From Iodobacter sp. BJB302 (GTDB lineage: Bacteria; Pseudomonadota; Gammaproteobacteria; Burkholderiales; Chitinibacteraceae), in NCBI RefSeq assembly GCF_002735645.1, contig NZ_PDZG01000035.1, forward strand, positions 1-50,837: DNA of 50,837 bases, read 5' to 3'. This document shows positions 6,850 through 14,607 of the stretch, in pieces (within the stretch, counting starts at the first letter, position 1; each line of letters begins with the position of its first letter). A program made the position numbers and the translations under genes. The notes under the pieces were generated by a model that was not told where the DNA came from, ran no database searches, and was given only the letters and a program-made list of their open reading frames with translations.

Positions 6850-7041
6850 TCATGCATTGGGATGTATCCACCCCATCCCATAAGCAATCAATAACAAAAC
6901 AAATAAAGCAATCGACAAGCCCACCCTCAGTGTCAGAGCACGCACTACCTGCGTGGATCGCCCGCCGCGAACCAGCTGTAAGAGTGCCCGCCCGAGGGCG
7001 ATGATGATAACCAGGAGCAGGATGATGGCAACAATTTTCAT
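6850..7041 (-). CDS. DUF2909 family twin-helix membrane protein
   Basis: The 63-residue protein has two membrane helices (IVAIILLLVIIIALGRALL and ALTLRVGLSIALFVLLLIAY) joined by a basic loop with GGRSTQVVRA, and ends GMGWIHPNA. This is the pattern of DUF2909 proteins, which in betaproteobacteria sit beside the SURF1 gene on the opposite strand. The start ATG at 7041 overlaps the SURF1 reading frame. A longer frame upstream is the antisense of SURF1 and is rejected. Function unknown; the place suggests oxidase assembly. Confidence 0.8.
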   Translation of the reverse strand: MKIVAIILLLVIIIALGRALLQLVRGGRSTQVVRALTLRVGLSIALFVLLLIAYGMGWIHPNA

Positions 7042-7711
7042 GGAAAACCCTCCGTCTACTCCCATCTTAGCGCAACGTCGCCGATATGCGCTCGTCTGTT
7101 TGGCAACCCTCATCCTGATTACTTTTTGCATGGGCCTGTGGCAGCTCAGCCGCGCAAACAATAAACAATTATTGATTGAGCAACAGGCAAAACAAGAAGC
7201 ACTTCCCCCTCTGCTGTGGGCCAGGGGCACTCCCCCCTTATTCCGCCCACTCAGACTGACCGGCCAATGGCTGCCACAAGCCCAGATTCTGCTTGATCAC
7301 CGGATTGAAGCCGGGCAGATCGGCTATCACGTCATCACCCCTTTTCAGCTGAGTGATCACAGCATCGTACTGGTCAACCGTGGCTGGTGGCCGGATACAC
7401 AGCCCCCCCAAGCCAGCCCCAGCCCCATCGTCAGCACTCAGGCATGGCCGCGTTATATCGAGCTGGCCCAAACCCTGCCAGCAGACCACATTTTTCAGAA
7501 TATCAACCCGGAGCGCTTTGCCGCATGGAGCAAGCTGCCCCAGCCCATTGCCTATGCGCTGATGCAAGAAAGTAAAGATGGTTTGATTGTGCAACACAGC
7601 CAGCCCGCTATCCCGCCAGAACGGCACCTTGCCTATACCGCCACATGGTGGGGAATGTGCTTAGCAGGCATTTTTCTTTGGAGACGTTTTAAAAGGGAGA
7701 CAGAACTATGA
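7025..7711 (+). CDS. SURF1 family cytochrome oxidase assembly protein
   Basis: SURF1 proteins bind haem a and help build subunit I. This 228-residue protein has the family plan: an N-terminal helix (YALVCLATLILITFCMGLWQL), a periplasmic domain starting PLLWARGTPPLFRPLRLTGQW, the signature VLVNRGWWPD, and a C-terminal helix (YTATWWGMCLAGIFLWRRF). AGGAG at 7013-7017 favours a start at the ATG of 7025 (or 7022). The ATG at 7040 would avoid most overlap with the divergent DUF2909 gene but has no ribosome binding site. Its stop overlaps the next ATG. Confidence 0.9.
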   Translation: MATIFMENPPSTPILAQRRRYALVCLATLILITFCMGLWQLSRANNKQLLIEQQAKQEALPPLLWARGTPPLFRPLRLTGQWLPQAQILLDHRIEAGQIGYHVITPFQLSDHSIVLVNRGWWPDTQPPQASPSPIVSTQAWPRYIELAQTLPADHIFQNINPERFAAWSKLPQPIAYALMQESKDGLIVQHSQPAIPPERHLAYTATWWGMCLAGIFLWRRFKRETEL

Positions 7712-8163
7712 AAGGACGCACCGTACTCATCGCTTGCTTTATGTTATCCCTGCTACCTGTATTAGCTGCACAAGCCGTTTGGCAGTGGTGGAGACCAGTT
7801 GGCGGCAATAGCTTTGGCGAGCTGCTCGCCACGCCCATCGCAGCACCCGGCCCCTGGCGATTAGCCGCTGCCGATGCCGCTTGCAGCGAGGTGCACAGCA
7901 AGCTGCTCTTTGCCGCCGGGCAACTGCGGCTGGCTCAGGGCGAAGCCAGCCAGCGAATTGTGCGCGCCAGCTTTTGCCCCTCTGATAACGCCGATATCGC
8001 CTACCTGCCCAGCCACGCCCCCGATAACGGCCTTTACCTGATCGACCCCCACGGCAACGCCGTACTGCGCTACTCCAAAGAGCAACTATCTAACGACGAC
8101 GGCAGACGCAAGGCACTGAAAGAAATTGGGCAGGTTTTGAAAAATAATAAAGCGATGGGTTAA
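7708..8163 (+). CDS. Membrane-anchored thioredoxin-like protein of the cox operon
   Basis: The 151-residue protein has an N-terminal membrane anchor (TVLIACFMLSLLPVLAAQAVW) and a periplasmic domain. The end, with GLYLIDPHGNAVLRYS, resembles the last strands of thioredoxin/SCO-type folds. Two cysteines are present (AACSEV and ASFCPSD) but not as a CxxC or SCO CxxxC pair, so neither redox nor copper function can be claimed. It overlaps the SURF1 stop by ATGA. Proteins of this kind between SURF1 and ctaA are usual in betaproteobacteria and probably assist assembly. Confidence 0.7.
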   Translation: MKGRTVLIACFMLSLLPVLAAQAVWQWWRPVGGNSFGELLATPIAAPGPWRLAAADAACSEVHSKLLFAAGQLRLAQGEASQRIVRASFCPSDNADIAYLPSHAPDNGLYLIDPHGNAVLRYSKEQLSNDDGRRKALKEIGQVLKNNKAMG

Positions 8164-8239
8164 AGCTGGAGGATAGATGTAGCTACAAAGGAGCAAAGAA
8201 AATAACTTTATTTATTTGCAAACAGCAAAAAAATCGAAA

Positions 8240-8495
8240 TGACCGCGCTCTCTGCACGGGGCTTTAGAGTCCCCTTGAAACACGCCGAAGCGAGGAACAA
8301 GCGGGCGGGGTTTCGGCGAGGACTGTCTGAGCGAGCGAAGCGAGTGAGTTCCGCAGCCGCCGCTCGATTGTCCGCAGATGAGGGGCCTTCGTGTTTCGTG
8401 GGGCGGCCTTCTTTTGGTTCTTTTCTTGGCCGTTCAAGAAAAGAACGCCCCCGCGGTGGCTACCGCTCCTAAACCAACGTGCCGAAGGCACTGAC
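8240..8495 (+). repeat. Dispersed hairpin repeat, copy B
   Basis: It has the same landmarks as copy A. The 12-bp hairpin is at 8417-8446 with stem GTTCTTTTCTTG/CAAGAAAAGAAC and loop GCCGTT. The variable stem here is GC-rich (GGCGG facing CCGCC). GTGCCGAAGGCAC ends 18 bases before the ctaA ATG. It fills most of the 345-base gap between the thioredoxin-like gene and ctaA, inside the cox operon. Confidence 0.85.
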
Positions 8496-8508
8496 TAGGA
8501 ACCACTCA

Positions 8509-9522
8509 ATGAAACCACTGCTCTGCCTTACCCTGATCTGGACTTTTTGTCTGGTGATGCTGGGTGCTTATGTGCGGCTTTCTGATGCGGGTTTGGGCTG
8601 CCCGGACTGGCCGGGCTGCTACGGGCAACTTGGCGCACCAGATGAAGCACATGAGATTGCCCGGGCCAGTGCAGACTTTGGCCGAGATATGAGTGGCGAA
8701 ATAGAGCCTGCCAAAGGCTGGAAAGAAATGATCCACCGCTATTTTGCAGGTGGATTAGGGATATTGGTCTTAGCGGTTTGCTACTTGCTCTGGCAAAAAC
8801 GCCCACAGCTCAGCCGCATCAGTATTCTTTTGCCACTGGCCGTGATTATTTTTCAGGCTCTGCTGGGAATGTGGACCGTTACCATGAAGCTGATGCCCGT
8901 CGTGGTCACGGCACACTTGCTGGGTGGCATGGCGCTGCTGGGCCTGCTGACCTGGCTTGCCTCTCGTGCCACTTTAGCGCCTCAGCTGCCCGGCCAGCTG
9001 CGCCCGCTCTTGATCATCAGCCTGATCACCATCGTGCTGCAAATTGCCCTCGGCGGCTGGGTATCAACTAATTATGCGGCGCTGGCCTGCAATGGTTTCC
9101 CCTTATGCCAGGGCAGCTTTGCCGCACCTCAAGGTTTAAGCGAAGCCATGCAGCCGATACGCCAGCTGGGGCAGACAGCAGCGGGTGAATCACTAACGAT
9201 TCATCACTTAGCCGCTATCCACTGGCTGCACCGGCTGGGTGCTTTACTGCTGCTTATCTGTATCAGTGCGCTGATCTGGCAGCTGCGCAAAGCCAGCCCC
9301 AAGTGGGCAGGGCTGATTGCTGCGGCGCTGCTGCTGCAAATCTCGCTGGGCATCAGCAATGTCTGGCTGGATTTACCGCTGCCACTGGCTGTGGCGCATA
9401 ACGGCGGAGCGGCGATTTTGCTGATGCTGGTGGTGGCTGCATTAGCACAGGTTTTTCCCGTTCATCAGCAAGCAACAAGCAGCGTCTTTAACACCGCTTC
9501 CCCTAAACACTCAGGAGCCTGA
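8509..9522 (+). CDS. ctaA: Haem A synthase (COX15/CtaA)
   Basis: This enzyme oxidises the C8 methyl group of haem O to a formyl group, making haem A for the oxidase. The 337-residue membrane protein has eight helices. It shows GAYVRLSDAGLGCPDWPGCYG, the haem-ligand histidines in EMIHRYFAG, VVTAHLLGGM, HWLHRLGA and AVAHNGGA, and the cysteine pair in ALACNGFPLCQGSF. The ATG at 8509 has AGGA nine bases upstream; the longer frame would read into repeat B and is rejected. ctaB follows two bases after the stop. Confidence 0.96.
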   Translation: MKPLLCLTLIWTFCLVMLGAYVRLSDAGLGCPDWPGCYGQLGAPDEAHEIARASADFGRDMSGEIEPAKGWKEMIHRYFAGGLGILVLAVCYLLWQKRPQLSRISILLPLAVIIFQALLGMWTVTMKLMPVVVTAHLLGGMALLGLLTWLASRATLAPQLPGQLRPLLIISLITIVLQIALGGWVSTNYAALACNGFPLCQGSFAAPQGLSEAMQPIRQLGQTAAGESLTIHHLAAIHWLHRLGALLLLICISALIWQLRKASPKWAGLIAAALLLQISLGISNVWLDLPLPLAVAHNGGAAILLMLVVAALAQVFPVHQQATSSVFNTASPKHSGA

Positions 9523-9524
9523 CC

Positions 9525-10424
9525 ATGCGTACTCTCGTCCTTACCCGCTCCCATGCCCAGCTGGCTGAGCTGCTGAAACTTGGCAAGCCGCGCGTCATTG
9601 CCTTGATTGTGTTCTGTGCCGTGGTTGGCATGTTGCTGGCCACGCCACAGCTGCCATCCATCACCCTGCTGCTTGCTGCCACAGCGGGAATTGGGCTGGT
9701 AGCCAGTGGCGCTGCTGCTTTTAACTGCCTGATCGAAGTAGAGCGCGATGGAAATATGCGCCGTACCCAGCAGCGCCCGCTGGTCAAAGGCTCGCTAAAA
9801 CACAGCGACGCCCTGCTCTATGCCCTGATCACCACCGCAGTGGGGCTGTGGCTGTTGGCTGCGTTTGTAAATATGCTGACGATGTGGCTGACGCTGGCTA
9901 CCTTCTTTGGCTATGCAGTGATTTACACCCGCTTACTGAAAGCCGCCACGCCGCAAAACATTGTGATTGGTGGTGCATCAGGCGCTATGCCACCAATCTT
10001 GGGCTGGGCCGCCGTCACCGGCAGCGTGCCGCCCGAAGCGATGATTTTATTTTTGATTATTTACACATGGACGCCGCCGCATTTCTGGGCGCTGGCGCTC
10101 TACCGCCGCGATGAATATGCAAAGGCAGGCCTGCCGATGTTGCCCATCACCCATGGGCTGGCCTTTACCAGATTATCTATTCTGCTCTACGCCGCCATCC
10201 TGGCCGCAGTCACCGCCCTGCCTGTGGCATTAGGCATGAGCAGCTGGTTGTATGGAATCAGCGTGGCCGTGCTGAATACAGGGTTTTTATCGCGGGCTTT
10301 TAAACTATGGCAGGAAGAGGATGAAGCGAAAGGTGATGTGATTGCGCGGGAATTATTCAGATATTCGATTAAATATCTGGCGTATTTATTTGCGGCTTTG
10401 TTACTGGATCATTGGGTGATTTAA
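9525..10424 (+). CDS. ctaB: Protohaem IX farnesyltransferase (haem O synthase)
   Basis: It transfers the farnesyl group to haem B, giving the haem O that CtaA uses. The 299-residue protein of the UbiA prenyltransferase superfamily has about nine helices, with LLKLGKPRVIALIVF at the start. The substrate-binding region is NCLIEVERDGNMRRTQQRPL (around residue 70), and the second conserved loop is YRRDEYAKAGLPMLPITHG. The first aspartate-rich motif is weaker than the usual NxxDxxxD, with Glu at one position. It ends the operon; no senC/SCO gene follows, since uppP comes next on the other strand. Confidence 0.96.
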   Translation: MRTLVLTRSHAQLAELLKLGKPRVIALIVFCAVVGMLLATPQLPSITLLLAATAGIGLVASGAAAFNCLIEVERDGNMRRTQQRPLVKGSLKHSDALLYALITTAVGLWLLAAFVNMLTMWLTLATFFGYAVIYTRLLKAATPQNIVIGGASGAMPPILGWAAVTGSVPPEAMILFLIIYTWTPPHFWALALYRRDEYAKAGLPMLPITHGLAFTRLSILLYAAILAAVTALPVALGMSSWLYGISVAVLNTGFLSRAFKLWQEEDEAKGDVIARELFRYSIKYLAYLFAALLLDHWVI

Positions 10425-10426
10425 GA

Positions 10427-10480
10427 ATGGGGAGTGGGGAATTTGAAGTGCTACTCCCTACTCCCTACTCCCTACTCCCC
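10427..10480. repeat. Tandem CTACTCC repeat with possible G-quadruplex
   Basis: Four CTACTCC units at 10451-10478 end in CCCC. The minus strand therefore reads GGGG-AGTA-GGG-AGTA-GGG-AGTA-GGG, a canonical four-tract G-quadruplex motif. GGGGAGT at the left can also pair with ACTCCCC at the right. It lies between the convergent ctaB and uppP genes, ending six bases from the uppP stop, and may act as their shared terminator. Confidence 0.7.
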
Positions 10481-10485
10481 AAAAA

Positions 10486-11316
10486 TTAAACCGTCCAGCT
10501 CACCAGGCCACTGTAAGCCGTTGCCAGTACGATCAGGCCAAAGGCAATCCGGTAATAGGCAAAGCCTACAAAGGTATGGGTAGAAACAAACTTAATCAGC
10601 GCGCGAATAGCAATAAAAGCAAAGATAAACGAGGCAATAAAGCCCACTGCAAAGACGCCGCTGTCGCCAATATCTAATTCATGGCGGTGTTTAAGCAGGC
10701 TGTAAATCGAAGCCGCACCCAGCGTTGGAATCCCTAAAAAGAAAGAGAACTCAGTTGCGGCCTTGCGGGAAATGCCGAGGAACATGCCGCCAATAATGGT
10801 AGCGCCAGAACGGCTGGTGCCGGGAATCAGGGCTAAACACTGGCAAAGCCCCACTTTTAAGGCATCTTTCAGGCTGAGATCATCCACCGTTTCAATGACC
10901 GGGGTTTTATTAACCTGGCGTTTTTCCGCCCAAAGAATAATCAAACCACCCACAATAAACGCCATCGCCACCGGCACTGGCTGGAATAAATGCGCCTTAA
11001 TCGCTTTGCTGAACAGCAGGCCTAAAATAGCCGCAGGAATAAACGCAATCACAACCGCCAGCAATAAATTACGCTCGCCACCTGGCTTAACCGCGCCGGT
11101 TAAGGTGCTCACCAGCTTGGCACGGTATTCCCACACAACCGCCAGCATAGCGCCCAGCTGAATAAAGATTTCATAAACGTCGCGCTTTTCCTTGCTCATA
11201 AAATTGAGCAAATCACCGGTTAAAATCAAATGACCCGTGCTGGAAATCGGCAAAAACTCAGTAATACCCTCAACCATGCCCATAATGAGCGACTTAAACA
11301 GCAATACGATATCCAT
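10486..11316 (-). CDS. uppP: Undecaprenyl-diphosphatase UppP (BacA)
   Basis: This integral membrane enzyme dephosphorylates undecaprenyl pyrophosphate, recycling the lipid carrier for peptidoglycan and O-antigen. The 276-residue protein has the two catalytic motifs: GMVEGITEFLPISSTGHLIL near the N-terminus and IPGTSRSGATIIGGM past the middle. About eight helices are seen. I chose the ATG at 11316 because MDIVLLFKSL matches the family N-terminus and the usual length (about 270). The longer start at 11352 has no better ribosome binding site. It converges with ctaB. Confidence 0.95.
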   Translation of the reverse strand: MDIVLLFKSLIMGMVEGITEFLPISSTGHLILTGDLLNFMSKEKRDVYEIFIQLGAMLAVVWEYRAKLVSTLTGAVKPGGERNLLLAVVIAFIPAAILGLLFSKAIKAHLFQPVPVAMAFIVGGLIILWAEKRQVNKTPVIETVDDLSLKDALKVGLCQCLALIPGTSRSGATIIGGMFLGISRKAATEFSFFLGIPTLGAASIYSLLKHRHELDIGDSGVFAVGFIASFIFAFIAIRALIKFVSTHTFVGFAYYRIAFGLIVLATAYSGLVSWTV

Positions 11317-11501
11317 TGATAATCTGCCAATAGCCTGAAAAGAGAAGCGCATTATATCTGCGCAATCTTATTCACTGATTAAGATCTGATGTTTATTGCA
11401 AGGATTTACATTGGAGCCTGTTGGCTTATTTTTTGCAGGGCGGGTAAAACCAATCGTGCTCTATGTGTGCCCGCTGTCTGCAAACCTTTTAAAACACCAA
11501 A

Positions 11502-11927
11502 TCAAACCGGTAAATGCGCACGCAATCTGCTGGGCAGCCATGCCAGCAGAGGCTCAAAATCAGTCGCATCCATCAGGTTTTTTAGCGTAAGGCCCAGCTC
11601 GGTATCGCCCTCAATGCTTAAACGCCGCTGAAAAAACAGCGTGTCCGGGTCTTCCAGGCGGCGGGCCAGTACCAGGTAATCAGCAAGGCTGGCGCTGAAA
11701 GTGACATCCGCTGCACCGGTCCCTCGCTTAAAGCAGCCATTCTGAAAAGAAAGCGTCAGGCCACGGCCAATATCCAGCACTTCTAAGCGGATATTTCGCC
11801 CGGCCAGCCATGCAAAATCTTCCTCCGGCCACAGCTTGTTTTTAACCAGATTTAAACTGCTGGCCAGGGCGATAGCCACTGGGGCATCGGGAAGTTTTAA
11901 TAAAACAAATTGACGTAAGTGCTTCAT
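11502..11927 (-). CDS. ubiT: UbiT, SCP2-domain factor for O2-independent ubiquinone synthesis
   Basis: UbiT is a lipid-binding SCP2 protein that works with UbiU and UbiV to make ubiquinone without oxygen. The 141-residue protein has the SCP2 pattern: [35 protein letters not shown], then TLSFQNGCF and [40 protein letters not shown]. The last block is the conserved family end. AAGGA six bases before the ATG at 11927 decides this start over the ATG two codons earlier. It overlaps the ubiV stop, so the genes are coupled. Confidence 0.9.
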   Translation of the reverse strand: MKHLRQFVLLKLPDAPVAIALASSLNLVKNKLWPEEDFAWLAGRNIRLEVLDIGRGLTLSFQNGCFKRGTGAADVTFSASLADYLVLARRLEDPDTLFFQRRLSIEGDTELGLTLKNLMDATDFEPLLAWLPSRLRAHLPV

Positions 11928-12799
11928 ACACATTCCTTTATGCCCGCTTCGCCATGCCAATAACCATTCACAAGCCCCTGTGGATAAGCTGTTGAAAAGT
12001 CGTGGATAGCGTCGGGATAAGTACTTTTTTCAGCATACGCAGCAACCAGCTCAGCCGTGCAGGCGGATTGCGGACTAATGCGCAGATAATCAATGCCCAT
12101 CTGCGCCATTTGTGGCAATTCGCTGTAGAGCGACTGGCAGGCGGAAGACTGAGTCTGAATGCCGTTCAGGCGCAAAAATCCTTGGCCTTCACGGGTAGAA
12201 ACCAACTGCCCGTCGGCATGGTCCAGGCAGCGAAACTCACAGGCATCTTTGCTCAGGCCGTAATAACGCGCGGTAAAGCAGCGGGCCGAAAACGCCAGTG
12301 GTAAATGGCCGTGCACAAAGACTTCGGTTTCGATAGCGCTGGTTTTTTCGGCCAGAATAGCGGCGATATCGGCCTGGCTGCTTTCCAAAGAAGGCACCCA
12401 GCGCATCGCGCCCTGAGCCGCAAACCAATCCAAAGCCGCGCCGTTATAAATATTAAGATGCGGCCCGGCCACAAAGCGCATTCCCAAATCCCGCGCCACT
12501 TTAACCGCGCCTAAATCATTGGCCTCAATACAGCCCCCCGCCTCGGCCAACCTTTTTAAGCTGGAAAGATCACTGGCGGATTCCAACAACGCCTGCGATG
12601 AAATCACCACCTCTTTACCCGCAGCACGCAGCTGCTCCGCCACTTCCAGCCAATCCGCACTGCGCAACTCGTGGCGGCGCGAGCAAACCACCTCGCCCAG
12701 ATAGATCACATCCACCGGCCAAGTTGCTGCCCCGGCATAAAAATCCAGCACCTGCTGCTTAGGCCAGTAATAAAGAATGGGGCCAAGAGAGAGTTTCAT
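11924..12799 (-). CDS. ubiV: UbiV, O2-independent ubiquinone hydroxylation subunit
   Basis: This U32-peptidase-family protein forms a complex with UbiU that hydroxylates the ubiquinone ring without oxygen and carries a 4Fe-4S cluster. The 291-residue protein starts [20 protein letters not shown]. The cluster cysteines are visible: C39 in [12 protein letters not shown] and a group in [23 protein letters not shown]. The last helix region has [15 protein letters not shown]. It overlaps ubiT by four bases. It is separated from ubiU upstream by 373 bases holding repeat copy C, an unusual gap for this operon. Confidence 0.93.
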   Translation of the reverse strand: MKLSLGPILYYWPKQQVLDFYAGAATWPVDVIYLGEVVCSRRHELRSADWLEVAEQLRAAGKEVVISSQALLESASDLSSLKRLAEAGGCIEANDLGAVKVARDLGMRFVAGPHLNIYNGAALDWFAAQGAMRWVPSLESSQADIAAILAEKTSAIETEVFVHGHLPLAFSARCFTARYYGLSKDACEFRCLDHADGQLVSTREGQGFLRLNGIQTQSSACQSLYSELPQMAQMGIDYLRISPQSACTAELVAAYAEKSTYPDAIHDFSTAYPQGLVNGYWHGEAGIKECV

Positions 12800-12892
12800 T
12801 GTTATTCCTGTATAAAGCGTCGGGGCTCACCCCATATGCGCTAACTGCCTTGATTTTAAAATTCAAATGAAGCAAAAACTAAGCTATGGCTA
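12800..12892. other. Leader between repeat C and ubiV
   Basis: Together with repeat C and 13141-13172 this forms the 373-base gap between ubiU and ubiV. GGGGCTCACCCC near 12822 resembles the TAGGGTGGG repeat family. No gene is visible in it. Confidence 0.4.
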
Positions 12893-13140
12893 CGTTATCT
12901 GCATAGGGCTTTTACCTCCCCTGAAAACGCGCCGAGCGAGGAACAAGCGGGGCGGGGTTTCGGCGAGGATGTTTGAGTGAGCCTGCGAGCGAGTCCCGCA
13001 GCCGCCGACTCGATTGTCCGCAGCGAAGGAGTTTCGCGTTTGTGGGGTCGCCTTCTTTGCTTACTTTCTTGGCGAAGCAAGAAAGTGAGTCCCACGCGGG
13101 GGACTCCCGCACCCAAATACCGTGCCGAAGGCACTTAAAA
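12893..13140 (+). repeat. Dispersed hairpin repeat, copy C
   Basis: It has the same landmarks as copies A and B. The hairpin is at 13060-13089 with stem CTTACTTTCTTG/CAAGAAAGTGAG: 12 pairs including one G-T, with loop GCGAAG. Compared with copies A and B, pairs 1, 4 and 5 have changed on both sides. It splits ubiU from ubiV and lies antisense to that operon. Confidence 0.85.
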
Positions 13141-13172
13141 ACGTATCAAAACCCCATGGGCAAAACCTATCC

Positions 13173-14171
13173 TCATCGCCACGGCCTGCTATAAGCCCCC
13201 AGCGTTTGCTGATGCCCTTCGGACACTTTATCCAGCGTGGCTTGCCATGCAGGTTTAACTGAATAACGCGGGTCGGCGCAGGCATCGATCGCCATGCGTA
13301 AAGTTTTAGTCACCTCGGCCACATAAGAAGGGCTGCGCTGGCGGCCTTCTACCTTGATGGCAGCCACGCCGATGCGCATCAGCTCGGGCAAAATCGACAG
13401 CGTATTCAGGCTAGTCGGCTCTTCCATGGCGTAATAGGTATCGCCATCGACTTCAAAACGGCCCTTGCACAGCGTGGGATAACCAGCAGGCTCGCCTGCC
13501 TCAAAACGATCGATCAGTACGCCATTTAGGCGCGCATCCATACGCTCGCCCTGTTTATCCCAGCGTACAAACTGCGCTGGGGAACATACGCCGTGGGTAT
13601 TGGGCGACTGGCCAGTTACATAGCTGGATAAAATGCAGCGCCCTTCCGCCATCACACAGAGGCTGCCGAAACCGAATACCTCGATTTCTACCTTGGTGTT
13701 TTTAATCACGTACTCCACCTGCGGCAGAGTCAGCACGCGCGGCAATACGGCCCGGCGCACGCCAAAGCTCTCAAAGGCTAAATTGATGGCTTCAAAATTA
13801 GTCGCCGAGCCTTGCACCGATAAATGCAGATGCAAATGGGGATGAGTGCGATGGGCATAATCCAGCAGACCAAGATCAGCCAGAATCACCGCATCCGCGC
13901 CCAGATCGGCCGCTTTGTCCACCGAAGCACGCCAGTCGGCAATGCGCCCCGGCTGGGCGTAGGTATTAATCGCGATTAATATTTCACGGTTTTTAGCATG
14001 AGCGTAGCGCACGCCCTCGCTGAGCTGCGCATCGCTAAAATTGAGGCCAGCAAAATTTCTGGCATTGGTGGCATTTTTAAAACCGAGGTAAACCGCGTCG
14101 GCGCCTTGGTCAACGGCGGTTTTTAAGGCAGGCAGGCTGCCCGCTGGGCAAACAAGTTGGGGCAGGGCCAT
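13173..14171 (-). CDS. ubiU: UbiU, O2-independent ubiquinone hydroxylation subunit
   Basis: The partner of UbiV, also U32 family, carries a 4Fe-4S cluster. The 332-residue protein begins MALPQLVCPAGSLPALKTAV and DGADAVYLG-like DQGADAVYLGFK. The four cluster cysteines can be placed at C172 and C179 (GSLCVMAEGRCILSSY), C196 (NTHGVCSPAQ) and C235 (PTLCKGRF), the spacing known for UbiU. Near the C-terminus IKVEGRQRSPSYVAEVT is the U32 signature. A GGGGG stretch before the ATG at 14171 supports this start over a GTG two codons upstream. A possible FNR-type site lies 221 bases upstream. Confidence 0.94.
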   Translation of the reverse strand: MALPQLVCPAGSLPALKTAVDQGADAVYLGFKNATNARNFAGLNFSDAQLSEGVRYAHAKNREILIAINTYAQPGRIADWRASVDKAADLGADAVILADLGLLDYAHRTHPHLHLHLSVQGSATNFEAINLAFESFGVRRAVLPRVLTLPQVEYVIKNTKVEIEVFGFGSLCVMAEGRCILSSYVTGQSPNTHGVCSPAQFVRWDKQGERMDARLNGVLIDRFEAGEPAGYPTLCKGRFEVDGDTYYAMEEPTSLNTLSILPELMRIGVAAIKVEGRQRSPSYVAEVTKTLRMAIDACADPRYSVKPAWQATLDKVSEGHQQTLGAYSRPWR

Positions 14172-14607
14172 AAGCACCCCCGAAGTATAAACAGAGGCAG
14201 CTTACAGGCAGGTGACAACATGCTTTTTAAGCTAAATCAAACTAAGCCTAGAATAGCGCGCAGAAAAAAGCGTGCGTCTGCAAAAATGCAGCTACGCACG
14301 CCCCAAACACCCACACACAGAGAGTCTTTTCACAAAGCCCACACGCTTTGCGACGACTTTTTAATCATAGTGCACTGCAATATATTTTGCCTTAATCGAG
14401 ATCAATTTTGCTGAAATAAGCAAAAAATTCTTAGAAAACAACGAAAAACACCGTTTACTGCGTTTTGTAGGCATTTGCTTCGCACTACGCACCGAGCATA
14501 GTGCCATAATTCCCAATTGGCAGACACTGGACTAAGGTTCATGCTGCACGCTATTCCCGCCGGGGCACAACCCCGGCAACGAAAACCAACAAACAAGGAT
14601 GCTCAAA
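14172..14607. promoter_or_regulatory. Divergent intergenic region ubiU / gnd with FNR-like box
   Basis: These 436 bases hold the promoters of ubiU (minus) and gnd (plus). At 14392-14405 TTAAT-CGAG-ATCAA matches the FNR/ANR consensus TTGAT-N4-ATCAA at nine of ten positions. At 14559-14577 GCCGGGG and CCCCGGC form a 7-bp hairpin with a 5-base loop, 30 bases before gnd. I see no gene. Confidence 0.5.

Noticed and set aside
8239-8491. Short frames of 60-90 codons in the dispersed repeat copies, on both strands
   Set aside because: The frames are not conserved between copies, have no ribosome binding sites and differ where the hairpins are kept. They look like by-products of GC-rich repeats.
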